A DNA stretch of 64,000 nucleotides from Isoetes taiwanensis (GCA_021234155.1 JAJEKV010000394.1:1-64000), one strand, 5' to 3'; positions 36,600 through 47,564 are shown, counted from the first letter of the stretch. The notes: generated by a model from the sequence alone, not told the origin. Numbers and translations: made by a program.

Positions 36600-37260
36600 A
36601 TCTGTGCTGCAGCAACAATGCACAGGGAATTGGAAAAACGCAATGGAGAGCTAGCAGATAAATGGGCAGATCAATGGAAACATACCTTCTGTTGCACGCA
36701 TCCGCTTCTCTGCTCTGCTCTGGCTATTTCCCTTGCCTTTGGTGTGGACAACCAGCAGACCACTTTGGTGTGGCAAAGGGTCCTAAGAATTATACAGCGA
36801 CACATCCCTTCTGCTCAACAACAAATGGCCACTTGGAGCATGGCAGTTACAGGCTTCACCATTGATCAAAGGGACAACCGGTGGAAATGGGATGGATCGG
36901 GATGCTAACTCGACCCATCTTATGAATACATAAATAGCGCAGAGGCCTCCATTGGCGACCTAAGCACCAAGATACTATGGAGCTACCGCAGAGCATATAC
37001 CATTTGGACAATCCGGAAAACTTACACGACCAAATTCATGAAGGAACCGATACTCCGGTGAACATTAGCCCGATGGAATTATGGACCCGACTAATTTGGC
37101 GCAAAGAACAATGCATGTGGAATTGGAAAAACGAATGGAGAGCTAGCGATAAATGGGGGCGATCAATGGAAACCTACCTTACATTTGCACGCATCCGCTT
37201 CGCGCTCGCCTCTGTTTTCGATAGAAAAGGTAAGGACGTTTTCTCTTGAGGCGGAACCCT
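36600..37260 (+). repeat. Direct duplication inside Helitron D (36.6 and 37.1 kb)
   Basis: The stretch around AATTGGAAAAACG.AATGGAGAGCTAGC...GATCAATGGAAAC at 36,630-36,720 recurs at 37,115-37,205. Differences are largely CAG or CTG in the first copy against CG in the second (AGCTAGCAGATAAATGG against AGCTAGCGATAAATGG). Confidence 0.65.
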
Positions 37261-38684
37261 AGAACTCGAGATTTGTTTTAAAAGGACCCTAGAGCTTTCT
37301 CGGCCATCCAATCCAAAGGGGCAAGTGATATTGCCATCGCTAGAAGCTCTGTATCTTATATTAATGAACGTTCTTGGTGAGAAAATGCTGGATAACAGAG
37401 CGGCAAGATGGTAAAGTAGGCAGGTATCTCCGATCCTCATCCTCGATCAAGCACCCTAAATTTGCCTACCTAAATTGAACCCTAAATTGAAATCGGCTAT
37501 TCTTGGGGTTTACGTGCCCTTTTTTTTTTAATATTTTTTGGACGTTACTTTTTTAGCCTTTTTTACGCCACTTTTTAGCCCTAAGATTGCATCATGAAAT
37601 CTCGGCCGTCAAATTTAGGGCGTGGTCCATTACTTGCACTAAAACATTATAATATAAGATGAGCTAAGATGAAAAATCTTTTAAGCCTTTTGAAGTTGGG
37701 TTATATATCTTATTGGGAAAGTACGTCTTTAAGGTTTTTGAAAAACATGGGGACCTTTTTTATGGAACCACTACATATTTCTTGGGGGGTGCTTGGCTAA
37801 GCACCTACGATTTACTTACATGGTGGGCCCTTTATATCTCAAAGATTTACAACTAAAAAAGATATCTTCGTCCTTTGTTTGAAATAACTATTGTTTGTAA
37901 ATATCTCTCCTATATGTGACGAAAAGGTACAAACCTGTATTAAACTTTTATGACCCATGAGAGATAAAAAGGCTACCATGCAATATAAGGACGGAACGAT
38001 GGACGAAAGCTTTTATGGCCTTTTTTTGGCATCAAGACCAATGTGTTGGTAAGTCTAGCTATTTCGAAATTATAAGCCACTTGGGTGCATGAAAGCATTT
38101 GAGACTTATATTATTCACGATAAGGGGTATTATATTATTTTTTAGAAAAAGCCATAGCAATGGTCATTTTGTACATGTAAAATCTCGATTTAGGTCTGTT
38201 AGAATTTTGAACGCAGCCAGTCTACCCTAATCCGTCACGAGGTGAACGACCAGCAGATAGGTAGCCGCCCTTCTTGTATTAGGCCACCATGCATGATGAT
38301 GGAAGTTTAGCTGGCACTTTGCTCGGAGTTTGTTACAGATATGGAGTTTGTTACAGATGTTTTCAATCTGCTTCATCCGATCATTTATATACAGAAATAG
38401 GCTGAAGAATGTACGAAAAACAGCTTTCCCTTATTTTCCATATATACCAGGCTAAGCCTGGTTGGCTCTTACGAGGCGTTCTGCTACGAAATGTAAAAAG
38501 GTGAGCCACCTTTTAGGGTTCTGGTGTATAAATAATTTACTAGGACATTATCCCTTTGCATATATCTCAGTCCCCGTTCTTGTAGCCGCTGGTTTACTCT
38601 CCTTTTGTAGCGGATCACTTAATGTGGTGGTTCTCTGTCTGGCTGAGTGCCCTAGATGGGCAAGCATGAAGGTATCCCAAACAG

Positions 38685-39091
38685 GGGTTCTACAAGAGCC
38701 ATGCTCTTGGACTTGATAAGGAAATCTGGGCTAGATTTAAGCTCACTCTGCAAAACGGAAGGAGAATCTATTGCACAGCCTACTAAAGCATTTCTGGAAA
38801 AAATTGTTGAAAGATATGGGTTGGCTTCATCAACACCACTGCCTACTGTCAAGGGAACCTCTGGATTTCCATCAACAGGGGTTAAGAAATTCTTTACAAC
38901 AACTGGGGAAACGTCCAACAAAGGAGCTGCTTGTCCTGAGATCACCAGAATAGCAGACATCTCTGATGCTGAGGATAATATTGCAAATACCAATGGAGAT
39001 CCGGATGACAATGTTCACTTTCAGCCAAACCAGGTCCCTCTTACATTAAATACTCATTCAGATTTGCAAATGGAGATGCCTCATATTACAA
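38685..39091 (+). pseudogene. Captured exon, plant-type, unidentified
   Basis: Preceded by CCCAAACAG and followed by GTAAAT, this 407-bp piece is open through about 135 codons. It begins GSTRAMLLDLIRKSGLDLSS and continues with AFLEKIVERYGLASS, a Thr/Ser-rich linker and an acidic ADISDAEDN segment. The frame also extends upstream to an ATG at 38,656. It looks like a low-complexity linker exon of a nuclear protein. Family unknown. It lies on the same strand as Helitron C, whose cargo it probably is. Confidence 0.5.
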
Positions 39092-39804
39092 GTAAATTGG
39101 TGCTAGTTCATTTTGCTTCTGCATGGTTTCTTACCTTCATAAAATCTAAGTTTATACTCTTTAGCATTAGAACTGGTTTCTATTGTTTTCTTTAATGTTG
39201 TATACTAGATCATCTGAAATTTGGACGGTCCAAACGACGGGAAACTTGCATACCAGGTACAATTCTAAAAGGGATCCTTTCATCTCCATTGCTCAGTCAT
39301 TTAACACGGGCATATGAAATGCTGGGGGGAGTAAGAACGGTGATCCAAAGCTCGAAATAGAGAAATCGGCAGGCAGTGGAAACAGAAATCAAGCATAAAC
39401 CTTGTGGGTTGCACAAATGCTCTGGTGCCACAAATCGAAATGCCCTGGTGCTCCAAATCGAAATGCCTTAATGCCAAAATGGAACTGTGAACCTTGAGAA
39501 TGGATCGTGTCAAAAATCGTTAGAAACCCTTCCAGTTGTGAAAAACAGAAGCTAGAGAAATAAAGAAGAGGCGCCCACCTGATAGCTACCATTCAATTTG
39601 GCATGCTGCTGTAAAAGACAGTTCGTTGGGTAGCATAGCTGGGGCTGGGGGCCAAGAAAAATCTCGCCTAGAAATGACATACGGGGCGCATTTGGAAAAA
39701 CACATGAGGGTAGTTAGTTCTTCGAAATCTTTTAATCTAGCCAGAGATCGTCTGCGTAAGAACCACCGACATGGCGAAATGAGTAGAAATCGATTTTCCC
39801 CAAA

Positions 39805-39865
39805 TATCCAACGGCCCAAATTAAAAGCCCTAAATCCAACGGCCCAAATTAAAAGCCCCAAATAA
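39805..39865 (+). repeat. Short tandem block, CCAACGGCCCAAATTAAAAG
   Basis: Two direct copies occur here, 28 bp apart, and a third variant lies at about 25,053-25,085. Such ATCCAACGG blocks are frequent in plant Helitron and MITE subterminal regions, so they may mark an older element. Confidence 0.6.
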
Positions 39866-39931
39866 AGTTGGCTCTATCTGGACCATCAATCTTGCACATT
39901 CAACAGACGAAATCGATTTGAAGTAAGCTGG

Positions 39932-40028
39932 CCCCTTATTTCTAGAGATTTTGGTGTCACCATATGGGTCGTCGATCTCGTATCTGGACGACTCACACGG
40001 TGACAACAAAATTCCTAGAAATAAGGGG
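39932..40028. repeat. 97-nt foldback with 30-bp arms
   Basis: CCCCTTATTTCTAGAGATTT (start of the left arm, 39,932-39,961) pairs with the right arm 39,999-40,028 at 27 of 30 positions. The 37-nt loop contains a second stem, GGGTCGTC against GACGACTC. It could be a MITE or a small-RNA hairpin. A TATA-rich segment (TTATATAATTGTATATATAT) follows directly at about 40,034. Confidence 0.75.
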
Positions 40029-40131
40029 GGTGCTTATATAATTGTATATATATACAAGTCTTTGTACTATGTAGGGCCTGTACGAGTTAGGGACTGTACA
40101 AATCCAACTAGAAGCAAAATACAGAGATACA

Positions 40132-41535
40132 TCTCTTAGATTCTATTGGATTCTCAAAGATTCTCTTGAGATTTCCATAAACTCCTTAAGATTCTCTTCA
40201 GATTTTTCCATTATTCCTTAAGATCTTGAGATCCCAAGATTTCTCTAGATTCTTCAAGTTTCTATGTAGATCCTCCTACGTTCTTCAAGATTCCATCAAG
40301 ATTCCCCTAGATTCCCTTATATTATCAAGATTCTATGTAGATTCCCTAGATTCATTTAATTTTGATAAAGATTCACCTAGATTCCCCTATATTATCGAAG
40401 ATTTTATGAAGATTCCCTTGGATTCCCCTAAATTCTCAAAGAATTTTCTAAGATTCCCATAGATTCCCATAGACTCTATTGAGATTGCCCTAGATTCCCA
40501 AAGATTGTCTCAAGATTCACCTAGACTCCCCATGATTCTATGTAGATTCTCTTGGATTCCTTTTAGATTCTATGAAGATTCCTTTAATTCTTATGAGATT
40601 TCATCAAGATTCTTAAAGATTCCTTCAGGATCATATAAAGATTCTCTTAGATTCCATTAAGATTTCCCTAGATTCTTCTAGATTCTCTTAGATTTCAAAG
40701 ATTCTCAGAAGATTCACATTGACTTCCCAAGATTCTATGTAGATTCTCTTAGATTCTCTAAGGTTCTATCAATATTCCCGGATTCTCACCATAGATTCTC
40801 TCGAGATTTCCAAAGATGCCCCAAGATTCCCATGATTCTATGTAGATTCTCTTGGATTCCCTTGGCTTATATAAAGATTCCTTTAGTTTCTCCATGATTT
40901 CATCAAGCATCCCCTAGATTCCTAAAGATTTTATGAAGATTCCTTTAGATTCCTTTAGATCATAGAAAGAATCCCTGAGGTTCTCCAAGATTCCATGAAG
41001 ATTCTCCTAGATTCTCTCAAGATTCATATAGTTTTCTCAAGATTCTATGTATATTTTTCAAGATTCTCTAAAATTCTATCAAGATTCCCTAAATTATCAA
41101 ATATTTCTATGAAGATTCCTAGGTTCCCATAAATTCTTTCGAGACCCCCACATTTCTAAAGATGCCTCAAGATTCATCCAGATTCCCCATGGTTCTATAT
41201 AGATTATCTTGAATTCCCTAAGATTCTATATAGATTCCTCTAGATTCTCCATGATTTCATCAAGATTCCCAAAGATTTTATGAAGATTCTTTTAGATTCC
41301 CCTAGATTCTATGAAAATTCCTTTAGGTTCTCCATTATTTCATCAAGATTCCTGGGATTCCCTCGATTATTAAAGATTTTATGAACATTCCTTTAGATCA
41401 TATGTAGATTCCCTTATGTTCTCCAAGATTCTATCAAGATTCCCTAGAATCTCAAAGATCCCATCAAGATTCCCAAATATTTTCTCAAGATTCACATAAA
41501 TTCCCAAGATTCTATGTAGATTCTCCTAGGTTCTA
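40132..41535 (+). repeat. GATTC-rich degenerate satellite field
   Basis: About 1.4 kb in which AGATTC/AAGATTC recurs every 10-20 bp. Longer motifs such as TTCTATGTAGATTC and CCTAGATTC appear many times, but without a fixed long period. One strand is strongly biased (few GAATC). No coding potential: open frames are runs of Phe, Arg, Leu, Ile and Ser. Confidence 0.9.
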
Positions 41536-41658
41536 AGAGAATAATTGGCATAGGAACGTTTGAGGCCAACACTCAACAGGTACTTGACATTCCTAAAACT
41601 GCATGAATCAGTTGTGCTTCTTGTCAAATCATTCTGCTCTATAAAGCGTTGCCACAAC
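41526..41658 (-). pseudogene. Captured terminal exon, minus strand
   Basis: The minus strand reads TTTTACCACAG then an open frame LWQRFIEQNDLTRSTTDSCS and SFRNVKYLLSVGLKRSYANY to a stop at 41,526. The acceptor is good and the texture is protein-like. A second minus-strand exon lies at 42,037-42,110. Family unknown. Confidence 0.45.
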
Positions 41659-42036
41659 CTGTGGTAAAACATTAAAAAATATTTATTTAGCATGAAATGC
41701 TTTGCATATAGCAAGACAAAAGAAACCTTAGCGAACCACAATATTAGATCATAAAGCATACCTTGCAACACAGATTAATCATCTGTTCTCAGCCAAAAAC
41801 ATTGTCGACAAAAGTTCTTCGCGGATTTTCCTGGCTTGTCTGGCCTAGCATGCATAAATTGTTAAGCGAAACGCATGAGAAATGAACATGATTAATTTAA
41901 AGAGAGTAGTCATCTTTTCCTAAAGAAAAGGGATATAAGCAGTGATATTCTTGGCAACCCAATTTATGATTTTAAAGGGCCGCCATCCTGCCAGATTGCA
42001 GTCGGATTGAATGGAAAGAAGTTTAGGTTAACGTAC

Positions 42037-42110
42037 CTCTTTGTTTGGCAAAGAAGATATGCACAGAATGGTCTGTAAAAGCTCCACTTTTGAGTTGCTC
42101 CTTTTCAACT
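42037..42110 (-). pseudogene. Captured internal exon, minus strand
   Basis: Bounded on the minus strand by CTGGCAG and GTACGT. It reads LKRSNSKVELLQTILCISS followed by LPNKE. It is probably an upstream exon of the fragment ending at 41,526, captured together with it. Confidence 0.4.
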
Positions 42111-42761
42111 CTGCCAGTTGTAAAACGAGTCCCACATTTAGACTATGATTTTTTCTTCTATGTTCTAACAAATTCTATATTTAATAAGAACAACATAGAT
42201 GCTTGTCTGCTTCAAAAAGTTTGGGCATGTTCCCTTTGAGTGCCCAAGTTGGAACATAAAGGAAAACAAGAGCTACAGTCTGCCACTCTATGAGGAAGAT
42301 GGCACGCAAATACAGCCTCTTTAAGATGCCAAGTTCTTTTGCAAAAGAAGTACGCACTCTACCTATGCCACATTCTGTTCCAGTGAGCTGCTATTTTTCT
42401 TTCATGTTGCAGACCCTCTTTTCAGATTGAAGCCTGATGATGTTTGCTAAATGAACTGCAGTGAAAGGCACACAACGCATGCAGATTTGCTATAATGGTA
42501 TTTCTAAACACTTTCAAATGAGATCTTACATTTTTTAGTTACGCACCCCCACCTCTCGTATAAATTTATACAGACAGAGTTCTTAACTACTTCCATTGTA
42601 AACTATGTGCTAAGTATCTTATATTATAATGTTATTGTGTAAGTGTTGGACCCAGCCCTAATTTGGACGCCCCAGATTTGATCAAGCCAATGGAGGAGAT
42701 GATGCCACGTCATTTTTTTAATAACTTGGTTTTTTTTTTCTAGGGTTCGTGAATCAGAGCT

Positions 42762-42893
42762 ATGGCACCCGAAAGCACTGCGGGCCGAAAGCAGATGCCG
42801 GGATCGGCTAAGGCTAGAGTCCAGGCATGTCGGAGATTGAATGTGGATGCTCTTATCTCGAGACCAAAGCGCCGTTTGCAATATTGGCAATGA
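42762..42893 (+). pseudogene. Possible captured first exon (43 codons)
   Basis: ATG at 42,762 opens MAPESTAGRKQMPGSAKARV followed by QACRRLNVDALISRPKRR, with a stop at 42,891-42,893. The basic, Ala/Arg-rich composition and GC-rich codons resemble a real N-terminus, unlike the flanks. The true donor may lie before the stop. Family unknown. Confidence 0.35.
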
Positions 42894-43841
42894 AATATTT
42901 AAAGCCTTCTATTTTTGCAGCAGATTGAAACATGTATCCTCTGGCGAGGATTTTTGAGGCTTCTTGAGCTTGGGTTAAGCGAAATTGAGCTAGAAACAGT
43001 TATTCATCCTTGTTTAGGGTTTTGCGGATCTTTTGAAGCCCGGTTGGCTATGCACGATGATCTTGGCAATGATGCATTGGTTACGCTTGGGTGCGTGGTT
43101 CTTTGCTTTTGATGGGATATTTCAAAAATTCAAAAATCTTCTATCTCGGGCCTTAGACCATGTATGGACCTAAGAGGTGTATGTATATTTCCATTGCGGA
43201 TACCATACGGGTGTTATATTTCAGATTCTCATCTGCGGGCTTGATGCTTGGAAGAAAAGCTATTGTGCAAATCGGAACTAAAGGTATGATTTGTATTACA
43301 TTCTTCTAGAAGCCAATTTTCATGTTGTGACTTATCAAAGGTTTTATGCTTGCAACACTTATTTAAGCTATTCCTCATATTTAAGCTATTGCACCATCCT
43401 TCGTGTGTGTGTTAAGTGTGTTCTGTGGTCTCGACTATCTATGCCGATTCACAAAGAAGAAAGCTTTTACTCGGGGCTATGGCAAATTTTATAGAAAGAA
43501 TTCCGATCATATTCGACGGACGGGGAGTTGCCGCGATTGCACTAAATAGCTTCAAATGAGATTGATTTTTTAGAATCGGGACAACAAATCTATCTCGAGA
43601 AATCTACTAATTGAATTCTTAGTCTTTGCCCCTTCTTTTCCCTGTCTCTATTTTACATTTCTTTTTTAATCTTTGAGACATTTTATGTTGCAGATGAATG
43701 GGATAATCTTTTGGAGACGATTTCACTATTCTTCAGAAGTTGAGATATGGGCTAAAGTCATAATTTAGTAGATGGATCCACTGTTGTTGGACACGCAAGA
43801 TACTTCATCCCCTTCTTTTTACTATTTTCTATTTACAAACA

Positions 43842-44445
43842 TTGCTTTCTTTTTACTATTTTGAATTGAATCTCCAAGAATGACCACATTCAAACATGTG
43901 ATTTACATTTGTATCTTGTCATGAGGGATTTGTAGCCTTGCATTAGAGCGATGTTAAGAGTAGTATGATGAAGGCTTTGTTGTGGGAAATTTTTACGGAA
44001 CAATGGGGCAAGTTCTTATTGTAAATATTTGTAGTTGATCTTTATGATGTTTGGGAAAAAGAAAGACAATCCCAGAAGCATGGAAGCATTTCTGGATGTA
44101 ATTAATCCGTCCGTGAATGGGGAGTAGATAAAAATGATGCACATGTTGCCTTCTTTTTACTATTTTGAATTGAATCTCCAAGAATGACCACATTCAGCAT
44201 GTGATTTACATTTGTATACTGTCATGAGGGACTGCAGCTTGCATTAGAATGATGTTAAGAGTAGTATGATGAAGGCTTTGTTGTGGGAAATTTTTACGGA
44301 ACAATGGGGCAAGTTCTTATTGTAAATATTTGCAGTTGATCTTTATGATGTTTGGGAAAAAGAAAGACAATCCCAGAAGCATGGAAGAATTTCAGGATGT
44401 AATTAATCCGTGAATGGGGAGTAGATAAAAATGATGCACATGAGA
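43842..44445 (+). repeat. Tandem duplication, unit about 304 bp
   Basis: TTGAATTGAATCTCCAAGAA through GTGAATGGGGAGTAGATAAA occurs at about 43,842-44,146 and 44,146-44,445. The copies differ at points such as GATTTGTAGCCTTG against GACTGCAGCTTG. Confidence 0.85.
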
Positions 44446-44638
44446 TGATGTAAATTGTTGTTGCAAATACACATGGTACTGGGAACGCCAAAAGAGTAAT
44501 CAGTGAATTGTAGTAGATAAAATGATGCGCATGAGATGCAAATACAAATGAAAGTGCTTATTGTTTATTATTTATGGTTAAGGTACTCTGGAACATAGAA
44601 GGGGTTGGCAAATAGTGCAGCGCCCAATTGGGATGAAG

Positions 44639-44788
44639 TTCGGATGATTCGGCTACAAATTTGGCCTCTGAAATGCATATGGATACCCTAGGTGTAAGTT
44701 GAAGTCTCCTAAGTTCGGATGATTCGGCTACAAATTTGGCCTCTGAAATGCATATGGATACCCTAGGTGTAAGTTGAAGTCTCCTGGA
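44639..44788 (+). repeat. Perfect 75-bp tandem duplication
   Basis: TTCGGATGATTCGGCTACAA through TAAGTTGAAGTCTCCT occurs twice with a 75-bp shift. On the minus strand this preserves an open frame that repeats RLQLTPRVSICISEAKFVAE. It immediately precedes the homopurine tract. Confidence 0.9.
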
Positions 44789-44861
44789 TGGTAGTATCAT
44801 CAGTATAATGAGTTGTTCATTACGAAAATTAAAAGAGAGGATTTGTACAATATATGCTCCA

Positions 44862-46550
44862 ATAGTCTAAGGGGAAGGGAAAAGGAAAAACGATGAAAGG
44901 GAAAAGGGAAAACGGAAAAGGGGAAGGGAAAAAGAAAAACGATGAAAGGGAAAAAAGGAAAACGATGAAAGGGAAAAAAGGAAAAACGATGAAAGGGAAA
45001 AGGGAAAAGGGAAAAGGAAAAGAGAAAGGGAAAAGGAAAAGGGGAAGGGAAAATGAAAAAAGATGAAAGGGAAAAGGGAAAAGGGAAACGGAAAAGGGGA
45101 AGGGAAAAGGAAAAATGATGAAAGGGAAAAGGGAAAAGGGAAAAGGGAAAAGGAAAAGGGGAAGGGAAAAGGAAAAAAACGATGAAAGGGAAAAAGGAAA
45201 AGGGAAAAGGAAAATGAAAACGATGAAAGGGAAAAGGAAAAGGAAAACGATGAAAGGGAAAAGAAGAAGGGGAAGGAAAAAAAAAAACGATGAAAGGGAA
45301 AAGGAAAAGGGAAAAGGAAGAGGGGAAGGGAAAAGGAAAAACGATGAAAGGGAAAAGGGAAAAGGGAAAAGGGAAAAAGGAAAAGGAATAAAGGAAAGGT
45401 AAGAGGAAAAAGGAAAGAGAAGGAGAAAAGGAAAATGGAAAGATAAAAGAAAATAGAAAAAGGAATAGAATAGGCGAGGGGGAAAGGGAACGAAAAAAGA
45501 GCACCACGAGAAGGGTAAGAAGTAAAGGTGAGAAAAGGAGAAAAAGGTAAGGGAAAATAAGAAAAGGTTGCAAAGTCTATGGGAAAAAGAAAAGTAAAAA
45601 GGAAAAGAGAGGGGGAAAGGGGAAAAAGAGAACTTGGGAAAAGGGAACGAGAAAAAGAGAAAAAAGGAAAGGGCGTGAAAAAAGGGGAAAAGAGAAAGAG
45701 TGAAGAAAGAGAAAAAGGAAAGCAAAAGAGCATCGAGAAAAAGGAAGAGGGGAAAGGATGGAAAAATGAGGAAAAAAGGGGGGGAAATTAGAATAGACAA
45801 AGGGTAGGGAGCAAGGAATAGGAAAAAGGAAGGAGAAAAGGGCACGAAAAAAAGGGAAGAGGGAAAGGGTGAGGAAGTAGAAAAAAAGAAAGGGAAAAAG
45901 AGTATGGGGAAAGGAAAAGAAAAAAAGAAACAAGAAAGGAGAAAGTGGAAAGGGGAAAAAGGGGAAGAAAATGGGGAAAGAAGGAAAAAGGGTACATAAA
46001 AAAGGTTGAGAAAAGGGAATGGAAAGAGGCATATGAAAAGCGAAAGGGAAAATGTAAAGGAAGGGGAAAGAGAAAGGAAAGGGAAAAAGGGAACATCGCA
46101 AAGCAAAAGGGTGGGGAAAGTATGAAAAGGGAATGGAAAGTTGAAAGGAAAAGGGAAGCGGAAAAAGGAGAAGGGAAAGAAAAAAAAAGAGCATGAGGAA
46201 AAAGGAGAGAGAGAAATGGGAAAAGAGATGGGGAAAAGGGCACGTGATCAAGAGGAAGAGGGTGGGGAAAGGAAGAAAAGGGCACATGAAAAGGTAAGCA
46301 AAAGAGAACGAAAAAAATGCATGAGAAACGGGAAAGAGAAAAGGAAAAGGAAAAGGAAGAGGAAGGGGAAAAGGAAAGGGAAAGAGAGTAGTGGAAAAAT
46401 GGGAAGAGCGGGGAAAGATAAAAAGGAAGGGAAAAAGCTGATAAGAAAAAGAGAAAGAAAAAAAGGGGAAGGGGAAAGGGAAGGCAAAGGGAGGGAGAAC
46501 GGGGTTAGAAAAAAAAAGGGAGAATAAAAAAAGAAAGAAATTAAAGGTTC
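44862..46550 (+). repeat. Homopurine tract inside Helitron G
   Basis: About 1.7 kb of GA-only sequence. The first 500 bp are a regular array of GGGAAAAGGGAAAAGG units separated by AAACGATGAAAGGG. The rest resembles the A/B tracts, with GGGCAYGA interruptions. Long frames on both strands are composition artefacts. Confidence 0.95.
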
Positions 46551-46599
46551 CTAATTTATGCCCAGCAAGGCATAAATTCCAGAAAATAAATAAGATGAT

Positions 46600-47564
46600 C
46601 TTTTTAAATGGACAAATTTGAGGTGACAGATTTTGTTGAGAAGCATTTCACTACCATCACGCATTGCAGAAGACTCACGTCAATTCCTCCTGTCCCAAGC
46701 AAGCACCTTGCTGCAATTTCTACTATGGCTTGCATTCTCGACAGCTGACTTTGAAAGCGCCCTTTAGAAGGCTCACCTTTCACCGCTATCTAAAAGTGGC
46801 TCCACAAATGCGCTAAACGTTTCAAGTTGCTTTTCATACCTATCGAGAAAAAATGTTCTAAGTTTAGGTTCCAGATAAGAAAATCAAGTAGATACGGACC
46901 TGCATACATGAAAATTAAACATAAGCAATAGACTATACTTGAACCCAGAAAACAACTCGGGTATTTCAGAAACATGTGGAAGAAAGGTACCCATTTGTTC
47001 ACGTCTTCCTAGGGGGAGGATATAATCAAAAGTATACTCCACATTAACTTTCCAATGCAATCAAGGAAATTAACAACTCCATGTTAACTTTCCAATGCAA
47101 TGGGACTAACTTGGGAGTTCTTTGTGATCAGACCAAGCCAGTCTTTGGATACTACTCAAACCAGGGGATTGACTAGGAAGTTATTTGTCATCAGACCAAG
47201 CCAGTTCATGGACACTATCTTACAGGGATTAAATGAACTTTGAATACACACATTACCTGGGGTAAAGTGCTGATATTTCAGATCGATTATGTTCAGCATC
47301 AGCGCCCATAAGAAGATAGCCACCATTGACACTTTGGCGAACGAGGAAGGATTCCTCGGAAGCAACTTTAAGGCCATGCTTATAAAGATCCAACTCCCTA
47401 CATGCAGACTGCAGGAAGAAGCCATTTTAAAGCTTAATTCTGGGGCTTCAAACTTCTTCTAATGAAGAACATCTGATAATAGATGGCCAGAGGAGGCTTT
47501 GAAGATTTACGGATACATTCATTCAATCAATTTAATTCAATTAACTTGGTGATTTCAAGTGTAC
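46600..47564 (-). other. CACTA 3' side or flank, with one exon-like piece
   Basis: Ordinary-composition DNA between the broken end of Helitron G and the transposase fragment. It contains the exon at 47,257-47,408 and a short duplication (TTAACTTTCCAATGCAAT at about 47,044 and 47,084; CATCAGACCAAGCCAGT-like at about 47,127 and 47,190). The left CACTA terminus was not found here. Confidence 0.4.
47257..47408 (-). pseudogene. Exon-like piece, unidentified
   Basis: Minus-strand CCTGCAG acceptor and CCCCAG|GTAATG donor bound 152 bp, open in one frame: SACRELDLYKHGLKVASEES then FLVRQSVNGGYLLMGADAEH. Both splice sites are good. It lies downstream of the transposase fragment on the same strand, so it may be a later exon of a CACTA gene or part of another captured gene. 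No motif identified. Confidence 0.4.

Larger units (their letters stand above)
29519..37659 (-). mobile_element. Helitron D (minus strand) with captured gene fragments
   Basis: On the minus strand the element starts A|TCTTATATTATAATGTTTTA at 37,659. The conserved subterminal block GTAATGGACCACGCCC and AAATTTGACGGCCGAGAT lies just inside. It ends at 29,519 with the hairpin CCCAGCAACGCTGGG, spacer TACCCTTA and CTAG|T. The flanks re-join as ...GTGTA|TGAGC, consistent with an A|T target. Its 8.1 kb contain exon-like pieces on the plus strand (30.5-32.6 kb), AT-rich tandem repeats (34.0-34.6 kb), an orphan plus-strand Helitron 3' end (35,130) and local duplications. No Rep or helicase sequence seen. 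Confidence 0.75.
37660..42616 (+). mobile_element. Helitron C body, resumed
   Basis: Sequence after the D insertion; it should belong to Helitron C, whose first 25 nt lie at 29,494. It contains a captured exon (38,685-39,091), a foldback (39,932-40,028), the GATTC field (40,132-41,535) and minus-strand exons (41.5-42.1 kb). No plus-strand hairpin plus CTAG was found before Helitron G, so the right limit is provisional. Confidence 0.35.
42617..46581 (+). mobile_element. Helitron G (plus), 3' end lost
   Basis: Starts A|TCTTATATTATAATGTTATT at 42,617. A subterminal CCCTAATTTGGACG block like those of D, E and F follows. The interior holds a possible captured first exon, two tandem duplications and a 1.7-kb homopurine tract as in A and B. 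The expected hairpin is reduced to TATGCCCAGCAA at about 46,557-46,568 and is then replaced by GGCATAAATT. No CTAG follows, so the end is truncated or rebuilt. Confidence 0.65.

Noticed and set aside
37351-37368. TCTTATATTA as a plus-strand Helitron 5' start
   Set aside because: It lies within sequence homologous to F cargo (52.9 kb) where the motif is absent, and it lacks the rest of the terminus.
38446-38462. ACCAGGCT-A-AGCCTGGT palindrome
   Set aside because: Perfect but short and isolated; no element end, promoter or repeat context.
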